Shown here piece by piece: positions 8,568 to 17,033 of a stretch of 44,559 nucleotides of DNA (position 1 is the stretch's first letter; every line of letters starts with the position of its first letter). This DNA is from an uncultured Collinsella sp. (GTDB taxonomy: Bacteria; Actinomycetota; Coriobacteriia; Coriobacteriales; Coriobacteriaceae), in NCBI GenBank assembly GCA_900756945.1, contig CAAELZ010000045.1, positions 1 through 44,559 of the forward strand, read 5' to 3'. Below the pieces are notes generated by a model. The model saw only the letters and a program-made list of their open reading frames with translations. It was not told the origin of the DNA and ran no database searches. Both the position numbers and the translations under genes were made by a program.

Positions 8568-9188
8568 CTAGCGCAGCTGGGCGTAATGGTTGTAAATCGT
8601 AATAGCCGTGGGATAAAGATAGCGCCCGGACTGGATCACATAAACCAGACCCTGCGCAAAACAGGAGAAGAACAACTCATCGAGCGAGAACTTCCCCACC
8701 ATCTTGCGCAGCGCATGGGCATAGTCGCCGTGACGGTTGGGCTCGATGGCATCTGCCACAAAGACCACCATATCGAGCGGCGTCATGTCGCAGGCACCCA
8801 CGGTGTGACGGTCGACAGCCTGGAAAACGGCCGGTGACAGCTCGGGAAAAAGCTGCGGAAGCTCATAGGCGGCAACAGGGCCATGCAAAAGCGGCGTCGC
8901 GGCGGAAGGAGAGCCGGCAACCTTGATGCCATAGTGAAGCGCGCGGGCCACGAGCTCGTCATCGGAAAGAACCTTGTCCCAGTCGTGAATTAAGCCGGCG
9001 GCAGCCGCATCAAAGCGGTCAACGCCGTAGACCTCGGCCAGATGAAGTGCGGTCTCGGCAACACCCAGCGAATGCACATAGCGCTTGCGCTTATCTTTCA
9101 TGCGAACATCGAGCAGCTCTTGAATGCGCTTGAGCAGCGCGCGCTCATCGCCCTCAAACTGATCCTCTACCGACAACGTAGCCCCCAT
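8568..9188 (-). CDS. yqeK: HD-domain hydrolase YqeK (probable Ap4A hydrolase)
   Basis: YqeK proteins are HD-superfamily phosphohydrolases that cleave symmetric diadenosine tetraphosphate to ADP. The protein is 206 aa from the ATG that overlaps the nadD stop as TGATG; a GTG one codon earlier is also possible. Metal-binding motifs are visible in order: RYVHSLGV, the HD pair in LIHDWDK, LLHGPVAA and VDRHTVGA. The catalytic assignment is family knowledge. The gene lies between nadD and rsfS and is translationally coupled to nadD. Confidence 0.9.
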   Translation of the reverse strand: MGATLSVEDQFEGDERALLKRIQELLDVRMKDKRKRYVHSLGVAETALHLAEVYGVDRFDAAAAGLIHDWDKVLSDDELVARALHYGIKVAGSPSAATPLLHGPVAAYELPQLFPELSPAVFQAVDRHTVGACDMTPLDMVVFVADAIEPNRHGDYAHALRKMVGKFSLDELFFSCFAQGLVYVIQSGRYLYPTAITIYNHYAQLR

Positions 9189-9865
9189 CACTCAAAATCT
9201 TCTTGGCCCAAATCGGCATATAGCCTGCGCTTGCGAATGTAGCCGAGCACGGACTCGCTCGTAAGATAGCGCACGCTCATGCCGCGGGCAACTCGCTTAC
9301 GAATGTTCGTCGAGCTGATCGCCAGCGCCGGAATCTGAATATAGCGCACGTCGAACGGCAGTCCCGACTCTTTGATTCGGGCACGCGCCGTATCGATATC
9401 AAAGCCCGGTCGCGTCGCCGCAATAAAGGTAGCAAGCTCAGCGATTCGTTCGGCATCATGCCAGGTCACAATATCGATAATCGCATCGGCGCCCGTAATA
9501 AAGTAGAGCTTTACCTGCGGCGGGTAAAAATCGCGAAGGGCATGAAGCGTATCGGCCGTATAGGTTACACCCGGACGGTCAATCTCGAACCGGCTCGCCA
9601 AAAAGGCCGGGTTCGCGGCGGTGGCGAGGACCGTCATGGCATAACGGTCCTCGGCAGGCGTAACCGGCTTGTCAAGCTTAAAGGCGGGAGAGCCCGCCGG
9701 CATAAAGAGCACAGCGTCCAAGTCGAGCGACTCGCGCGCCTGCTCGGCAGTCACCAGGTGCCCGTAATGAATCGGGTCGAATGTGCCGCCCATAATGCCA
9801 AGCCGAAACTCCTTGCCCTCTTTTATGGGCAGCTCGGGCAAACCGATTCCACCGCGCAGCGACAT
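9188..9865 (-). CDS. nadD: Nicotinate-nucleotide adenylyltransferase
   Basis: NadD transfers AMP from ATP to nicotinate mononucleotide, making deamido-NAD. It is a nucleotidyltransferase of 225 aa with GGTFDPIHYGH at residues 26-36 and the second substrate motif AISSTNIRKRV near residues 187-197. It carries about 20 extra N-terminal residues before the first strand. It starts three bases after the obgE stop. Confidence 0.95.
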   Translation of the reverse strand: MSLRGGIGLPELPIKEGKEFRLGIMGGTFDPIHYGHLVTAEQARESLDLDAVLFMPAGSPAFKLDKPVTPAEDRYAMTVLATAANPAFLASRFEIDRPGVTYTADTLHALRDFYPPQVKLYFITGADAIIDIVTWHDAERIAELATFIAATRPGFDIDTARARIKESGLPFDVRYIQIPALAISSTNIRKRVARGMSVRYLTSESVLGYIRKRRLYADLGQEDFE

Positions 9866-9868
9866 GGC

Positions 9869-11335
9869 TTACTCGCCCTCCGAGGTCTCGGCATCGTCCG
9901 CGGCATCCGCCGCATCGATAGCCTCGACGCCCTCATCCGCAGCATCGGCCACGTCAATGGCCTCAACGGCAACGTCCTCGCCAGCGTCCTCGAGCTCCTC
10001 GTACTCCGAGAAGTCCTCAGCGCCCTCAAAGTCAAAGGCGCGCTGGCAAATGCGGACCTCGTCGCCCGCACGGCAACCGGCCTTCTCGAGCGCGTCGTCA
10101 ACACCCATACGCGCAAACTTATGCTGCAGGTAGATGACGGCTTCCTCGTTTTCCCAGTCGGTCTGGATGACCATGCGCTCGATGGCACGACCGACCACGC
10201 GGAAGGCACCGGGCTCTTCCTGGACAATGCGGAACCGCTTCTCGCGCTGCAGACGGCGGCGCTCCCACTCCTCGTCGCGCAAATCGACCGGCTCATCAGA
10301 GACCGCCAGCTCGGCGCGAAGCTTAGCCACCTGCTCGCCTACGGCAAGCATCAGCGTATTGAGACCGGCACCCGTCACGGCGGACACGGCAAAGAACATA
10401 TGGCCGTCGTCGAGTGCCGCACGCTTGAGGTCGGCAATCTTGTCGGCCGTGCCCGGCGCATCGCACTTGTTGGCGACGACGATCTGCGGACGCTCCGAAA
10501 GCTCGGCGCCATACTGCTCGAGCTCACGGTTGATGATACGGTAATCCTCAACCGGGTCGCGATCCTCAAACCCGCCCGTCATGTCAACGACATGCATGAT
10601 GAGCGCCGTGCGCTCAATGTGGCGCAGGAACTGATGGCCCAGGCCCTTGCCCTCGCTTGCGCCCTCGATCAAACCAGGAACGTCGGCAACGACGTAAGAA
10701 TACTCACCGGCACGCACCATGCCGAGGTTCGGCACGAGCGTTGTAAACGGATAGTCGGCGATCTTGGGACGGGCGGCACTCATGCGCGCGATAAGCGAGG
10801 ACTTGCCCACCGAGGGGAAGCCCACGAGTGCGGCATCGGCCATAAGCTTCATCTCAAGCTCAATCCAGTGCTCCTCGGCCGGTTCGCCCAGCTGAGCGAA
10901 CGCGGGCGCGCGGCGCACCGACGTCACAAAGTGCGTGTTGCCCAGGCCACCGGCACCGCCGGGCGCCACGACAACGCGCTCGCCATCGTGCACCAGGTCA
11001 GCAATCTCGAACATCGGGGTCTGCGTCTCGGGGTCGAGCTCGCGCACCACGGTGCCCATGGGAACCTTCAGGATCAGGTCCTCGCCGCTCTTGCCGTTAC
11101 GACGGGCACCCTGCCCGTGCGTGCCGCGTTCGGCGCGGAAGTGATGCTTAAAGCGGTAATCGATCAACGAAGACAGCTGAGCATCGGCCTGGATGACGAC
11201 ATTGCCGCCACGACCGCCGTCGCCGCCATCGGGGCCGCCCTTGGGGACAAATGCCTCGCGCCTAAACGACATGCATCCGGCTCCGCCGTCGCCGCCGCAC
11301 ACGTTAATGCGGCTGATATCGGTGAACTGTGACAA
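9869..11335 (-). CDS. obgE: GTPase Obg/CgtA with C-terminal OCT domain and acidic tail
   Basis: This essential GTPase acts in late 50S assembly and the stringent response. It has 488 aa. The glycine-rich Obg fold occupies about residues 1-160. The G domain follows with G1 GFPSVGKSS (172-180), G3 DVPGLIEGA and G4 NKCD, then an OCT domain typical of Gram-positive Obg. The last about 60 residues form an acidic tail containing two near-identical copies of VEAIDVADAADEG. The start is a TTG with TAGGAGG eight bases upstream. It follows rpmA, as in most bacteria, but a terminator lies between them. Confidence 0.96.
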   Translation of the reverse strand: MSQFTDISRINVCGGDGGAGCMSFRREAFVPKGGPDGGDGGRGGNVVIQADAQLSSLIDYRFKHHFRAERGTHGQGARRNGKSGEDLILKVPMGTVVRELDPETQTPMFEIADLVHDGERVVVAPGGAGGLGNTHFVTSVRRAPAFAQLGEPAEEHWIELEMKLMADAALVGFPSVGKSSLIARMSAARPKIADYPFTTLVPNLGMVRAGEYSYVVADVPGLIEGASEGKGLGHQFLRHIERTALIMHVVDMTGGFEDRDPVEDYRIINRELEQYGAELSERPQIVVANKCDAPGTADKIADLKRAALDDGHMFFAVSAVTGAGLNTLMLAVGEQVAKLRAELAVSDEPVDLRDEEWERRRLQREKRFRIVQEEPGAFRVVGRAIERMVIQTDWENEEAVIYLQHKFARMGVDDALEKAGCRAGDEVRICQRAFDFEGAEDFSEYEELEDAGEDVAVEAIDVADAADEGVEAIDAADAADDAETSEGE

Positions 11336-11350
11336 CAGAATCGCCTCCTA

Positions 11351-11394
11351 CAAAAAGAGGGAGACCCTTGAATCCTAAAACTCAAGTGCCTCCC
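11351..11394 (-). terminator. Intrinsic terminator or attenuator between rpmA and obgE
   Basis: On the minus strand a 13-bp stem (GGGAGGCACTTGA with TCAAGGGTCTCCC, one G-U pair and one A-G mismatch) encloses a 10-base loop and is followed by TCTTTTTG. It lies 16 bases before the obgE start region. It should reduce obgE expression relative to rplU-rpmA unless obgE has another promoter. Confidence 0.75.
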
Positions 11395-11419
11395 ACATAT
11401 GTGCTCTATGAAGGGTGAA

Positions 11420-11677
11420 TTACGCGTTCGCGAGCGGGCGTACGCTGACCCTGTGCTTGATACCCTTGTGGAACTCAACGGTACCGTCGACCAGCGCGAA
11501 CAGCGTGTCGTCCTTGCCACGGCCAACGTTCTCACCCGGGTGGATGTGCGTGCCGTGCTGACGGACGAGAATCGTGCCCGTGGTTACCGTCTGGCCGGCA
11601 TAGCGCTTCGTGCCAAGGCGCTGACCGCGGGAGTCACGGCCATTACGGGAGGAACCGAGTCCTTTTTTGTGTGCCAT
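11420..11677 (-). CDS. rpmA: 50S ribosomal protein L27
   Basis: L27 reaches the peptidyl-transferase centre with its N-terminal tail. The protein is 85 aa and starts MAHKKGLGSSRNGRDS, with the conserved GTKRYAGQ and RQHGTHIHPGENVGRGKDDTLFA blocks. The N-terminus matches the mature tail directly, without the cleavable leader found in many Firmicutes. It follows rplU by 33 bases. Confidence 0.97.
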   Translation of the reverse strand: MAHKKGLGSSRNGRDSRGQRLGTKRYAGQTVTTGTILVRQHGTHIHPGENVGRGKDDTLFALVDGTVEFHKGIKHRVSVRPLANA

Positions 11678-11710
11678 TGTGTATACCTACTCTTTCGTTA
11701 CGAGTGTAAT

Positions 11711-12085
11711 CTACTCGGCGACGGGAGCCTCGGCAACAGCCTCGGCCTCTGCCTTGACAGCCTTCTTGGCGCGGGACGTAGCCTGGACCTTCACGATCTT
11801 CAGCTTGGTGAGCTGCTGACGGTGACCCTTCAGACGACGATAGCGCTTACGCTTGTGGAACTTGAAGACCAGCTGCTTCTCGCCCTTGAACTGCTCAACG
11901 ATCTGAGCGGTAACCTTGGCCTTGGCCAGCTTGTCGGGATCGGTGACGATCTTCTTACCATCGTTGAGGAAGATGACCGGCAGGGTGACCTTATCGCCCT
12001 CATTGCCCTCGATCTTCTCGACGGTGATGACATCGTCGGTGGCGACCTTGTACTGCTTGCCGCCCGTGTTAACGATTGCGTACAT
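11711..12085 (-). CDS. rplU: 50S ribosomal protein L21
   Basis: L21 binds 23S rRNA. I start it at the ATG giving MYAIVNTGGKQYKV, the family's normal N-terminus, with AAGGG upstream; a frame open to 12106 adds seven unsupported residues. It is 124 aa. The last about 20 residues form an alanine- and glutamate-rich tail beyond the typical L21 end. The core motif FKFHKRKRYRRLKGHRQ is intact. It is the first gene of the rplU-rpmA transcript. Confidence 0.96.
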   Translation of the reverse strand: MYAIVNTGGKQYKVATDDVITVEKIEGNEGDKVTLPVIFLNDGKKIVTDPDKLAKAKVTAQIVEQFKGEKQLVFKFHKRKRYRRLKGHRQQLTKLKIVKVQATSRAKKAVKAEAEAVAEAPVAE

Positions 12086-12127
12086 GTTTACTTGCCCTTC
12101 ATGCATCAGTTAGTGCAACAGCCGAAT

Positions 12128-12156
12128 ATAGTAGCAGGCGAAAATACCCCAGTCAA
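12128..12156 (-). promoter_or_regulatory. Predicted promoter of rplU-rpmA
   Basis: On the minus strand TTGACT (12151-12156) and TACTAT (12128-12133) are exactly 17 bases apart. The -35 box overlaps the stop codon of the upstream DUF2344 gene. The predicted leader is about 35 bases. Confidence 0.7.
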
Positions 12157-12965
12157 CGAGTATGTGGAGCAAATCCACAAGTTCGCACAGGTATGGGGCT
12201 GACGAGTCGGCCCTCGTCGTCCTCGCATGCTTGATTCTGACGCTCGACATCGTAGGAGCAGATGGTCACGAGGTCTTGCATACCGGTGGAAACAATAGGT
12301 GCATCGACGCCCGGGGTCAAGCCCTGCAACAAAACATCAGCAGCAGAAAGCAAAATCTCCGGACGCATGGAGCCCTCGTTGTCGGCATGGGTGTCGAGCA
12401 TGAGCACCAGATGGTCCGGACGCTCCCCCGCCGTGAGCTCATAGCCCACCAGTGTGTGGTCAAGGTCTAAGCGCTTGCTCTTTTTGCCGCGCGCATAGTC
12501 AATACCATGACCCGCGCGCAGCGTGTCAATCGCAGCGCGCACCTCGTCGGCGCTCACGGGGGCTTCGGGGTCCAGGTGCAAGTCGATACGGTACGACAGA
12601 CGCGTAAGCTGAGCCGTGAGCGCCGGCGTGCGCACGTCGATGTACGCCGCCTCGATGGGCGCCAGATCGGCCGGAGAGGCCGCAGCCAGGCGCCCAAACG
12701 CCTCGTCGAGCGCCACGAACTCGGTCATAAACAGGTCATACCACTCGCAGGCCGACGACGTACCCACCGGTAGCGCCGAAGAGAAGCCCACGCGCATGTG
12801 CGGAGAGAAGCCCTGCGTGACGGCATAGGGAAGTCCCGCACGGCGCACGATGCGCTCAATGGTATGGATTACTTCGAGATGGCCCAGGTACTTAAGGCGA
12901 TCGCGTTTGCCATAGCGAACACGAAGTCTAAAGAGCATGGGGCTGTCGGTCAGGCGCTCACTCAT
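12153..12965 (-). CDS. DUF2344 / TIGR03936 radical SAM-associated protein
   Basis: This 270-aa protein is of unknown function. It matches the DUF2344 family by its N-terminal FRLRVRYGKRDRLKYLGHLE, the adjacent RRAGLPYAVTQGFSPHMRVGFSSALPVGTSS block and the spacing of both. In other lineages this domain is fused to the C-terminus of the TIGR03960 radical SAM protein; here it is separate and overlaps that gene by 4 bases, so the two products very likely act together. A role in RNA or ribosome modification has been guessed from its usual neighbours rplU and rpmA, but nothing in the sequence proves it. Confidence 0.85.
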   Translation of the reverse strand: MSERLTDSPMLFRLRVRYGKRDRLKYLGHLEVIHTIERIVRRAGLPYAVTQGFSPHMRVGFSSALPVGTSSACEWYDLFMTEFVALDEAFGRLAAASPADLAPIEAAYIDVRTPALTAQLTRLSYRIDLHLDPEAPVSADEVRAAIDTLRAGHGIDYARGKKSKRLDLDHTLVGYELTAGERPDHLVLMLDTHADNEGSMRPEILLSAADVLLQGLTPGVDAPIVSTGMQDLVTICSYDVERQNQACEDDEGRLVSPIPVRTCGFAPHTR

Positions 12966-14839
12966 GCGCGATCACCCATCAATACATTCTTGGCGTGGAG
13001 CGTGGGGCAGATTCCGCAGCCGGTGCACGACGTGCGGGTGCAGTCGGGAGTCGTGACACCCTCGAGCGAGCGACGGTACTCGCGCTCGAGGAAGCCGCGC
13101 GTGCAGCCGGGGCTCACATGCTCCCACGGCAGACGCCAGTCCAACTCGTAGGGCAGGTGCACGAGCTCATTGAGGTCGATGCCGTTTTTGGCAGCAGCCT
13201 CCTTCCAGTTATCGAGCGAGAAATGCTCTACCCAGGCGTCAAAGCGAGACCCCAAGCGCCAAGCATCGATGATGACGGGCGTCATGTCACGACCGGCGCG
13301 GGAGAGCGCGGCCTCGATGAGCGAGGTCTCGGCATCGTGGTAATGCACGCGGACGGCACGGTTGCGAACGCTCGTGATAAGCAGCTTCTGGCGACGCTTG
13401 ACGTCGTCGTAGTCGAGCTGCGGGCACCACTGGAACGGCGTGGCAGCCTTGGGAATAAAGACCGAAACCGAGATGGACACCGAGATGGAGCCGCGGCGCG
13501 CCTTGGGCACCACGGAACGGCCAAGTTCCAGCACGTGATCGGCCAGGTTGGCAATGGCCACGATGTCCTCGTCGCGCTCGCCGGGAAGGCCCATCATAAA
13601 GTAGAGCTTCATGCGGTTCCAGCCGGCCTCGAAGGCCGCCTTGGCCGCACGGTCCAGGTCCTCCTCGGTCACGTTCTTGTTAATGATGTCGCGCATGCGC
13701 TGGCTGCCGGCCTCGGGCGCGAACGTCAGGCCGCCCTTCTTTTCGCCGGCGACCGACTCGGCCATATCCACGCCAAACGAATCCAGGCGCTGCGACGGAA
13801 TAGACACGCGAATACCCGTATCCTCCAGGCGACGGTTGAGCCTGCCGAGCACGTCACGAATGCAGGAGTGGTCGGTCGTGGAGAGCGAGGTCAGCGACAC
13901 CTCGTCATAGCCGGTCTTTTCCAGACCCTGAATCACCGACGAGACGATCTGGTCGGCCGAGCGCTCGCGCACCGGGCGATACGTCATGCCGGCCTGGCAA
14001 AAACGACAGCCGCGGGCGCAGCCGCGCAGAATCTCGATAGACAGGCGATCGTGAACCAGCTGCGCATAGGGCACGCACGACTGCGACAGCGGATTCGTGG
14101 CGCCGAAATCCTCGACGACGCGTTTGTAAACCACGGTCGGCGCATCCTTGCCCTCGCGCGGCACGGTGTAGCCATGCGGCGAGCAGGGCTCGTCGTGACG
14201 AACCTCATAGAGCGACGGCACGTAGTTGCCGGCAATGGATGCAAGCTGCTCAACAATCTGCGCGCGCGGGACTCCTTCGTCACGCAGGCGGCGATGCAGC
14301 TGGCAGGTCTCGAGCAGCGATTCCTCGCCCTCGCCGATGAGGATGGCATCGAAGAAGGCCGCGTACGGCTCAGGGTTGTACACCGAGGGACCGCCGGCGA
14401 TGATGATGGGGTCGTCTTCGCCTCGGTCGGCCGCTAACAGCGGAATGCCAGCGAGATCGAGTGCCTCGAGGAAGTTCGTCACCGCCATCTCGTGCGGCAC
14501 ATGCAGACCGACGATATCAAACGAAGCGACCGGCGCTGCACCTTCGAGCGACAGCAGCGGAATGCCCGCCTCGCGCATGGCGTCACCCATGTCGGGCCAC
14601 GGCACATAGCCACGCTCGCAGGAGATGCCCTCGGCCTGGTTAAGGATGTTGTAGAGGATGGCGATACCCTGGTTGGGCAGACCGACCTCGTACACATCCG
14701 GGTAGATCAGGCAGCAACGGTAGTCGGCATCGGCCTTGGAAAGCGTGCCCCACTCGTGATCGATATAGCGGCTCGGTTTCTCGACCTTGGCGAGCAGCGG
14801 CTCAATTAAATGAAAACAGTCTTGGTATGCAACGCGCAA
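12962..14839 (-). CDS. B12-binding-type radical SAM protein (TIGR03960 family)
   Basis: This 625-aa protein has an N-terminal cobalamin-binding-like region (about residues 40-200, including YEVGLPNQGI and IIIAGGPSVYNPEPYA). The radical SAM core binds a 4Fe-4S cluster through CARGCRFC (CX3CX2C), followed by SLTSLSTTDHS. The C-terminus ends with another cysteine cluster, CTRTSCTGCGIC. The substrate is unknown. The start is a TTG with AGGGG upstream; this keeps the conserved early segment LLAKVEKPSRYIDHEWG. It follows the DUF697-like gene by 10 bases and precedes DUF2344. The cobalamin assignment is by family only. Confidence 0.88.
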   Translation of the reverse strand: MRVAYQDCFHLIEPLLAKVEKPSRYIDHEWGTLSKADADYRCCLIYPDVYEVGLPNQGIAILYNILNQAEGISCERGYVPWPDMGDAMREAGIPLLSLEGAAPVASFDIVGLHVPHEMAVTNFLEALDLAGIPLLAADRGEDDPIIIAGGPSVYNPEPYAAFFDAILIGEGEESLLETCQLHRRLRDEGVPRAQIVEQLASIAGNYVPSLYEVRHDEPCSPHGYTVPREGKDAPTVVYKRVVEDFGATNPLSQSCVPYAQLVHDRLSIEILRGCARGCRFCQAGMTYRPVRERSADQIVSSVIQGLEKTGYDEVSLTSLSTTDHSCIRDVLGRLNRRLEDTGIRVSIPSQRLDSFGVDMAESVAGEKKGGLTFAPEAGSQRMRDIINKNVTEEDLDRAAKAAFEAGWNRMKLYFMMGLPGERDEDIVAIANLADHVLELGRSVVPKARRGSISVSISVSVFIPKAATPFQWCPQLDYDDVKRRQKLLITSVRNRAVRVHYHDAETSLIEAALSRAGRDMTPVIIDAWRLGSRFDAWVEHFSLDNWKEAAAKNGIDLNELVHLPYELDWRLPWEHVSPGCTRGFLEREYRRSLEGVTTPDCTRTSCTGCGICPTLHAKNVLMGDRA

Positions 14840-14849
14840 CGGAAAACCC

Positions 14850-15779
14850 CTAAGCTGCGAGATCGGATGCGTCCTGGTAGGACGCGATAGGACGGGTAGC
14901 GCCCGCGACGGTGGTCACCAGATCGCGAACACGGGAGAACGTGGAAGTGACCACCTCGTTGGCACGGCTGTAGTCGACATCGCGCTCGTAGAGCGAAACG
15001 AGCGCACGGCCCATGCCGTAGGTGCCCGCGGCAGCAGTGAGCGCCTTGACGGCAAACCCAATATGCGGCGTCTGCTTGACGAGCACGCGGGTGACCGCGC
15101 GGATCACAAGACCGCCGGCAAGCACGCCCGCGACCTCGTAGCCGCGCTCAGGCTTAATGCCGCGCCCAAAGACGGCAGCGAGCTCAAAGAGCATGCCCAC
15201 CTGCGCCAGCGCCATAACGGGATAATCGGCGCCCGGCAAAAACACCAGCGCACCGGTCGCCATATTGGTAAGCGCGCACGAGGTGATAATACGATTGGCC
15301 GCCGCGATGCGCATGAAGGCAAAGTTCGCCGCAAAAGCCGTTTCCTTGTCGGTGCGATCGAGAATCCAGCGGGCAAGCGTCTCGAGCAGATACGTCTTAT
15401 CGGTTGCCGCTACCACGCCGAGCATGGGCGTGGACTCCTCGATAAACGGCACCTCCACAGCAGACTCGGCAAGCACGCATACGGGCGCGCCGGCGATCAC
15501 GAGCTCCTGCACGGCACTCTCCAAGCGGTCGGAACCACACGAGAGCACCAGCACCACATCGGTATCGGTCTTTGGAGCAATTCGCTCCTCCCCCAGACGT
15601 TCGACGCGCACAATGCCCGAGGTCATCTGCGGCACAAAGGCGTCACGCACCGTCTCGGCCAGAAAGCGCGAGGCGGACGAATCCAGATAGACCGAGACGC
15701 GCACCGGCGTATCGGAATCCTTCTTAACGGACGCGCCCATCTTAAAAGCGCGGGTCAGCTTATCTACGGGAATTTTCAT
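14850..15779 (-). CDS. DUF697-like (YcjF-type) membrane-associated protein
   Basis: This 309-aa protein is of unknown function. The N-terminal half has no motif I recognise. The C-terminal half (about residues 160-290) has hydrophobic helices ANRIITSCALTNMATGALVF, YPVMALAQVGMLFELAAVFG and TAAAGTYGMGRALVSLYE, a pattern like the DUF697/YcjF domain that often follows a GTPase. No P-loop is present, so it is not itself a GTPase. The ATG has GGAGGGG six bases upstream. It lies 18 bases after rodA and 10 before the radical SAM gene, apparently in the same transcript. Confidence 0.65.
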   Translation of the reverse strand: MKIPVDKLTRAFKMGASVKKDSDTPVRVSVYLDSSASRFLAETVRDAFVPQMTSGIVRVERLGEERIAPKTDTDVVLVLSCGSDRLESAVQELVIAGAPVCVLAESAVEVPFIEESTPMLGVVAATDKTYLLETLARWILDRTDKETAFAANFAFMRIAAANRIITSCALTNMATGALVFLPGADYPVMALAQVGMLFELAAVFGRGIKPERGYEVAGVLAGGLVIRAVTRVLVKQTPHIGFAVKALTAAAGTYGMGRALVSLYERDVDYSRANEVVTSTFSRVRDLVTTVAGATRPIASYQDASDLAA

Positions 15780-15797
15780 AGCAAACCCCTCCAGCGG

Positions 15798-17024
15798 TTA
15801 CGCGGCGCCCGAACGATGCCGCCATATGGATTGTACGATACCCACCGTCAGCAGCTGAATCATCATCGAAGACGAACCAAAGCTAATAAACGGTAGCGGA
15901 ATACCAGTAATCGGCATCATGCCGATGCACATGCCGATGTTTTCAAAGGTCTGGAACGTCCACATGCCAACGATGCCCACACACGAAAGACGCAAAAACA
16001 GCGACTCACACTTAAAGGCGACGCGAATCGTCGAATAGATGAGCAGTACGTACAAGCACAGCAGCAAAAAGGAGCCGCAGAAGCCAAAGGTCTCGGACAG
16101 GAAGGCGAAGACGAAGTCGGTATGGAACTCGGGTAGGAAGCCGCCGGCCGACTGCGTCGCATGCCCCAGGCCCTTACCAAAGAAACCGCCCGAGCCGACC
16201 GCGATCAACGACTGCTGCAGATTGTACGCATCGTCCGAATCGGCATTATCGGGGTCGATAAAGACCGTCAGACGGTTCATCTGATACTGCTTGATGAGCA
16301 CATCGTGGCCGAGCAGCGAATCAAAGACCGAATCGAGCGCCAGGACGAGGGCCACCAGGCCCACAAGCAGGGCCAGGGTCGACAGCACCCATTCGCGACG
16401 TGCACCGCTCATGCAGATGACGATGGCGCCCGAAACCAGCACGACCAGGCCCGAGCCCAGGTCGCCCATGGCAACGACGGCCAAAAACGGAATGGACAGC
16501 ATGCCGCAGAGCTTGACGTAGTCGCGAGCGGTATCGATGCGACCGTTATACTGCGAGCCAAGCGTAGCAATAAAGAAGATGGTGATGAGCTTGGCAAGCT
16601 CAACCGGCTGGAATGTCAAGCCGATACCGGGAATCTTGATCCAGCCCGTCATGCCCAGACCGCCCGTATAGGACAGACCCGGAATCTTGGGCGAAAAGAT
16701 CACGATCAGGTCGATGACGAGCAACGCCGTCGAGAAATTGGAAATACCGCGCAGATCGGTACGCCAGACCAGCACCGCCAGCACCGCTCCGATGCCAATT
16801 CCCAGCAGATGGCGTGAGAACGAGGCATCGGCCTTAAACTGCGAAGCCGACCAGATGATGATGGCACCGTAGGCAACGAGCGCCACAGTAGCCACGAGCA
16901 CACCGATATGCACCTTTTGGCGAAACGTGCCGCGCGAGGCCGAAAGTTGCTTGTTGACGCGGTCCAGGCTGCTGCGAGAGCCGGTCTTGGTTGAACGGAA
17001 CAGATCCGCCGGAGAAAAATCCAT
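15798..17024 (-). CDS. rodA: RodA-type SEDS peptidoglycan glycosyltransferase
   Basis: This lipid II polymerase of the elongasome works with the class B penicillin-binding protein encoded just upstream. It has 408 aa, with a basic cytoplasmic N-terminus of about 35 residues followed by about ten membrane segments. SEDS signatures include TFQPVELAKL, the loop GHATQSAGGFLPEFHTDFVFAFLSE and the C-terminal GIPLPFISFGSSSM. Assignment to RodA, not FtsW, rests on the mreBCD-mrdA neighbourhood. AGGAGG lies five bases before the ATG. Confidence 0.93.
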   Translation of the reverse strand: MDFSPADLFRSTKTGSRSSLDRVNKQLSASRGTFRQKVHIGVLVATVALVAYGAIIIWSASQFKADASFSRHLLGIGIGAVLAVLVWRTDLRGISNFSTALLVIDLIVIFSPKIPGLSYTGGLGMTGWIKIPGIGLTFQPVELAKLITIFFIATLGSQYNGRIDTARDYVKLCGMLSIPFLAVVAMGDLGSGLVVLVSGAIVICMSGARREWVLSTLALLVGLVALVLALDSVFDSLLGHDVLIKQYQMNRLTVFIDPDNADSDDAYNLQQSLIAVGSGGFFGKGLGHATQSAGGFLPEFHTDFVFAFLSETFGFCGSFLLLCLYVLLIYSTIRVAFKCESLFLRLSCVGIVGMWTFQTFENIGMCIGMMPITGIPLPFISFGSSSMMIQLLTVGIVQSIWRHRSGAA

Positions 17025-17033
17025 CGCAACCTC

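Noticed and set aside
9458..11332. Plus-strand open frame of 624 codons opposite nadD and obgE
   Set aside because: Antisense shadow; the reverse strand codes for complete NadD and Obg proteins.
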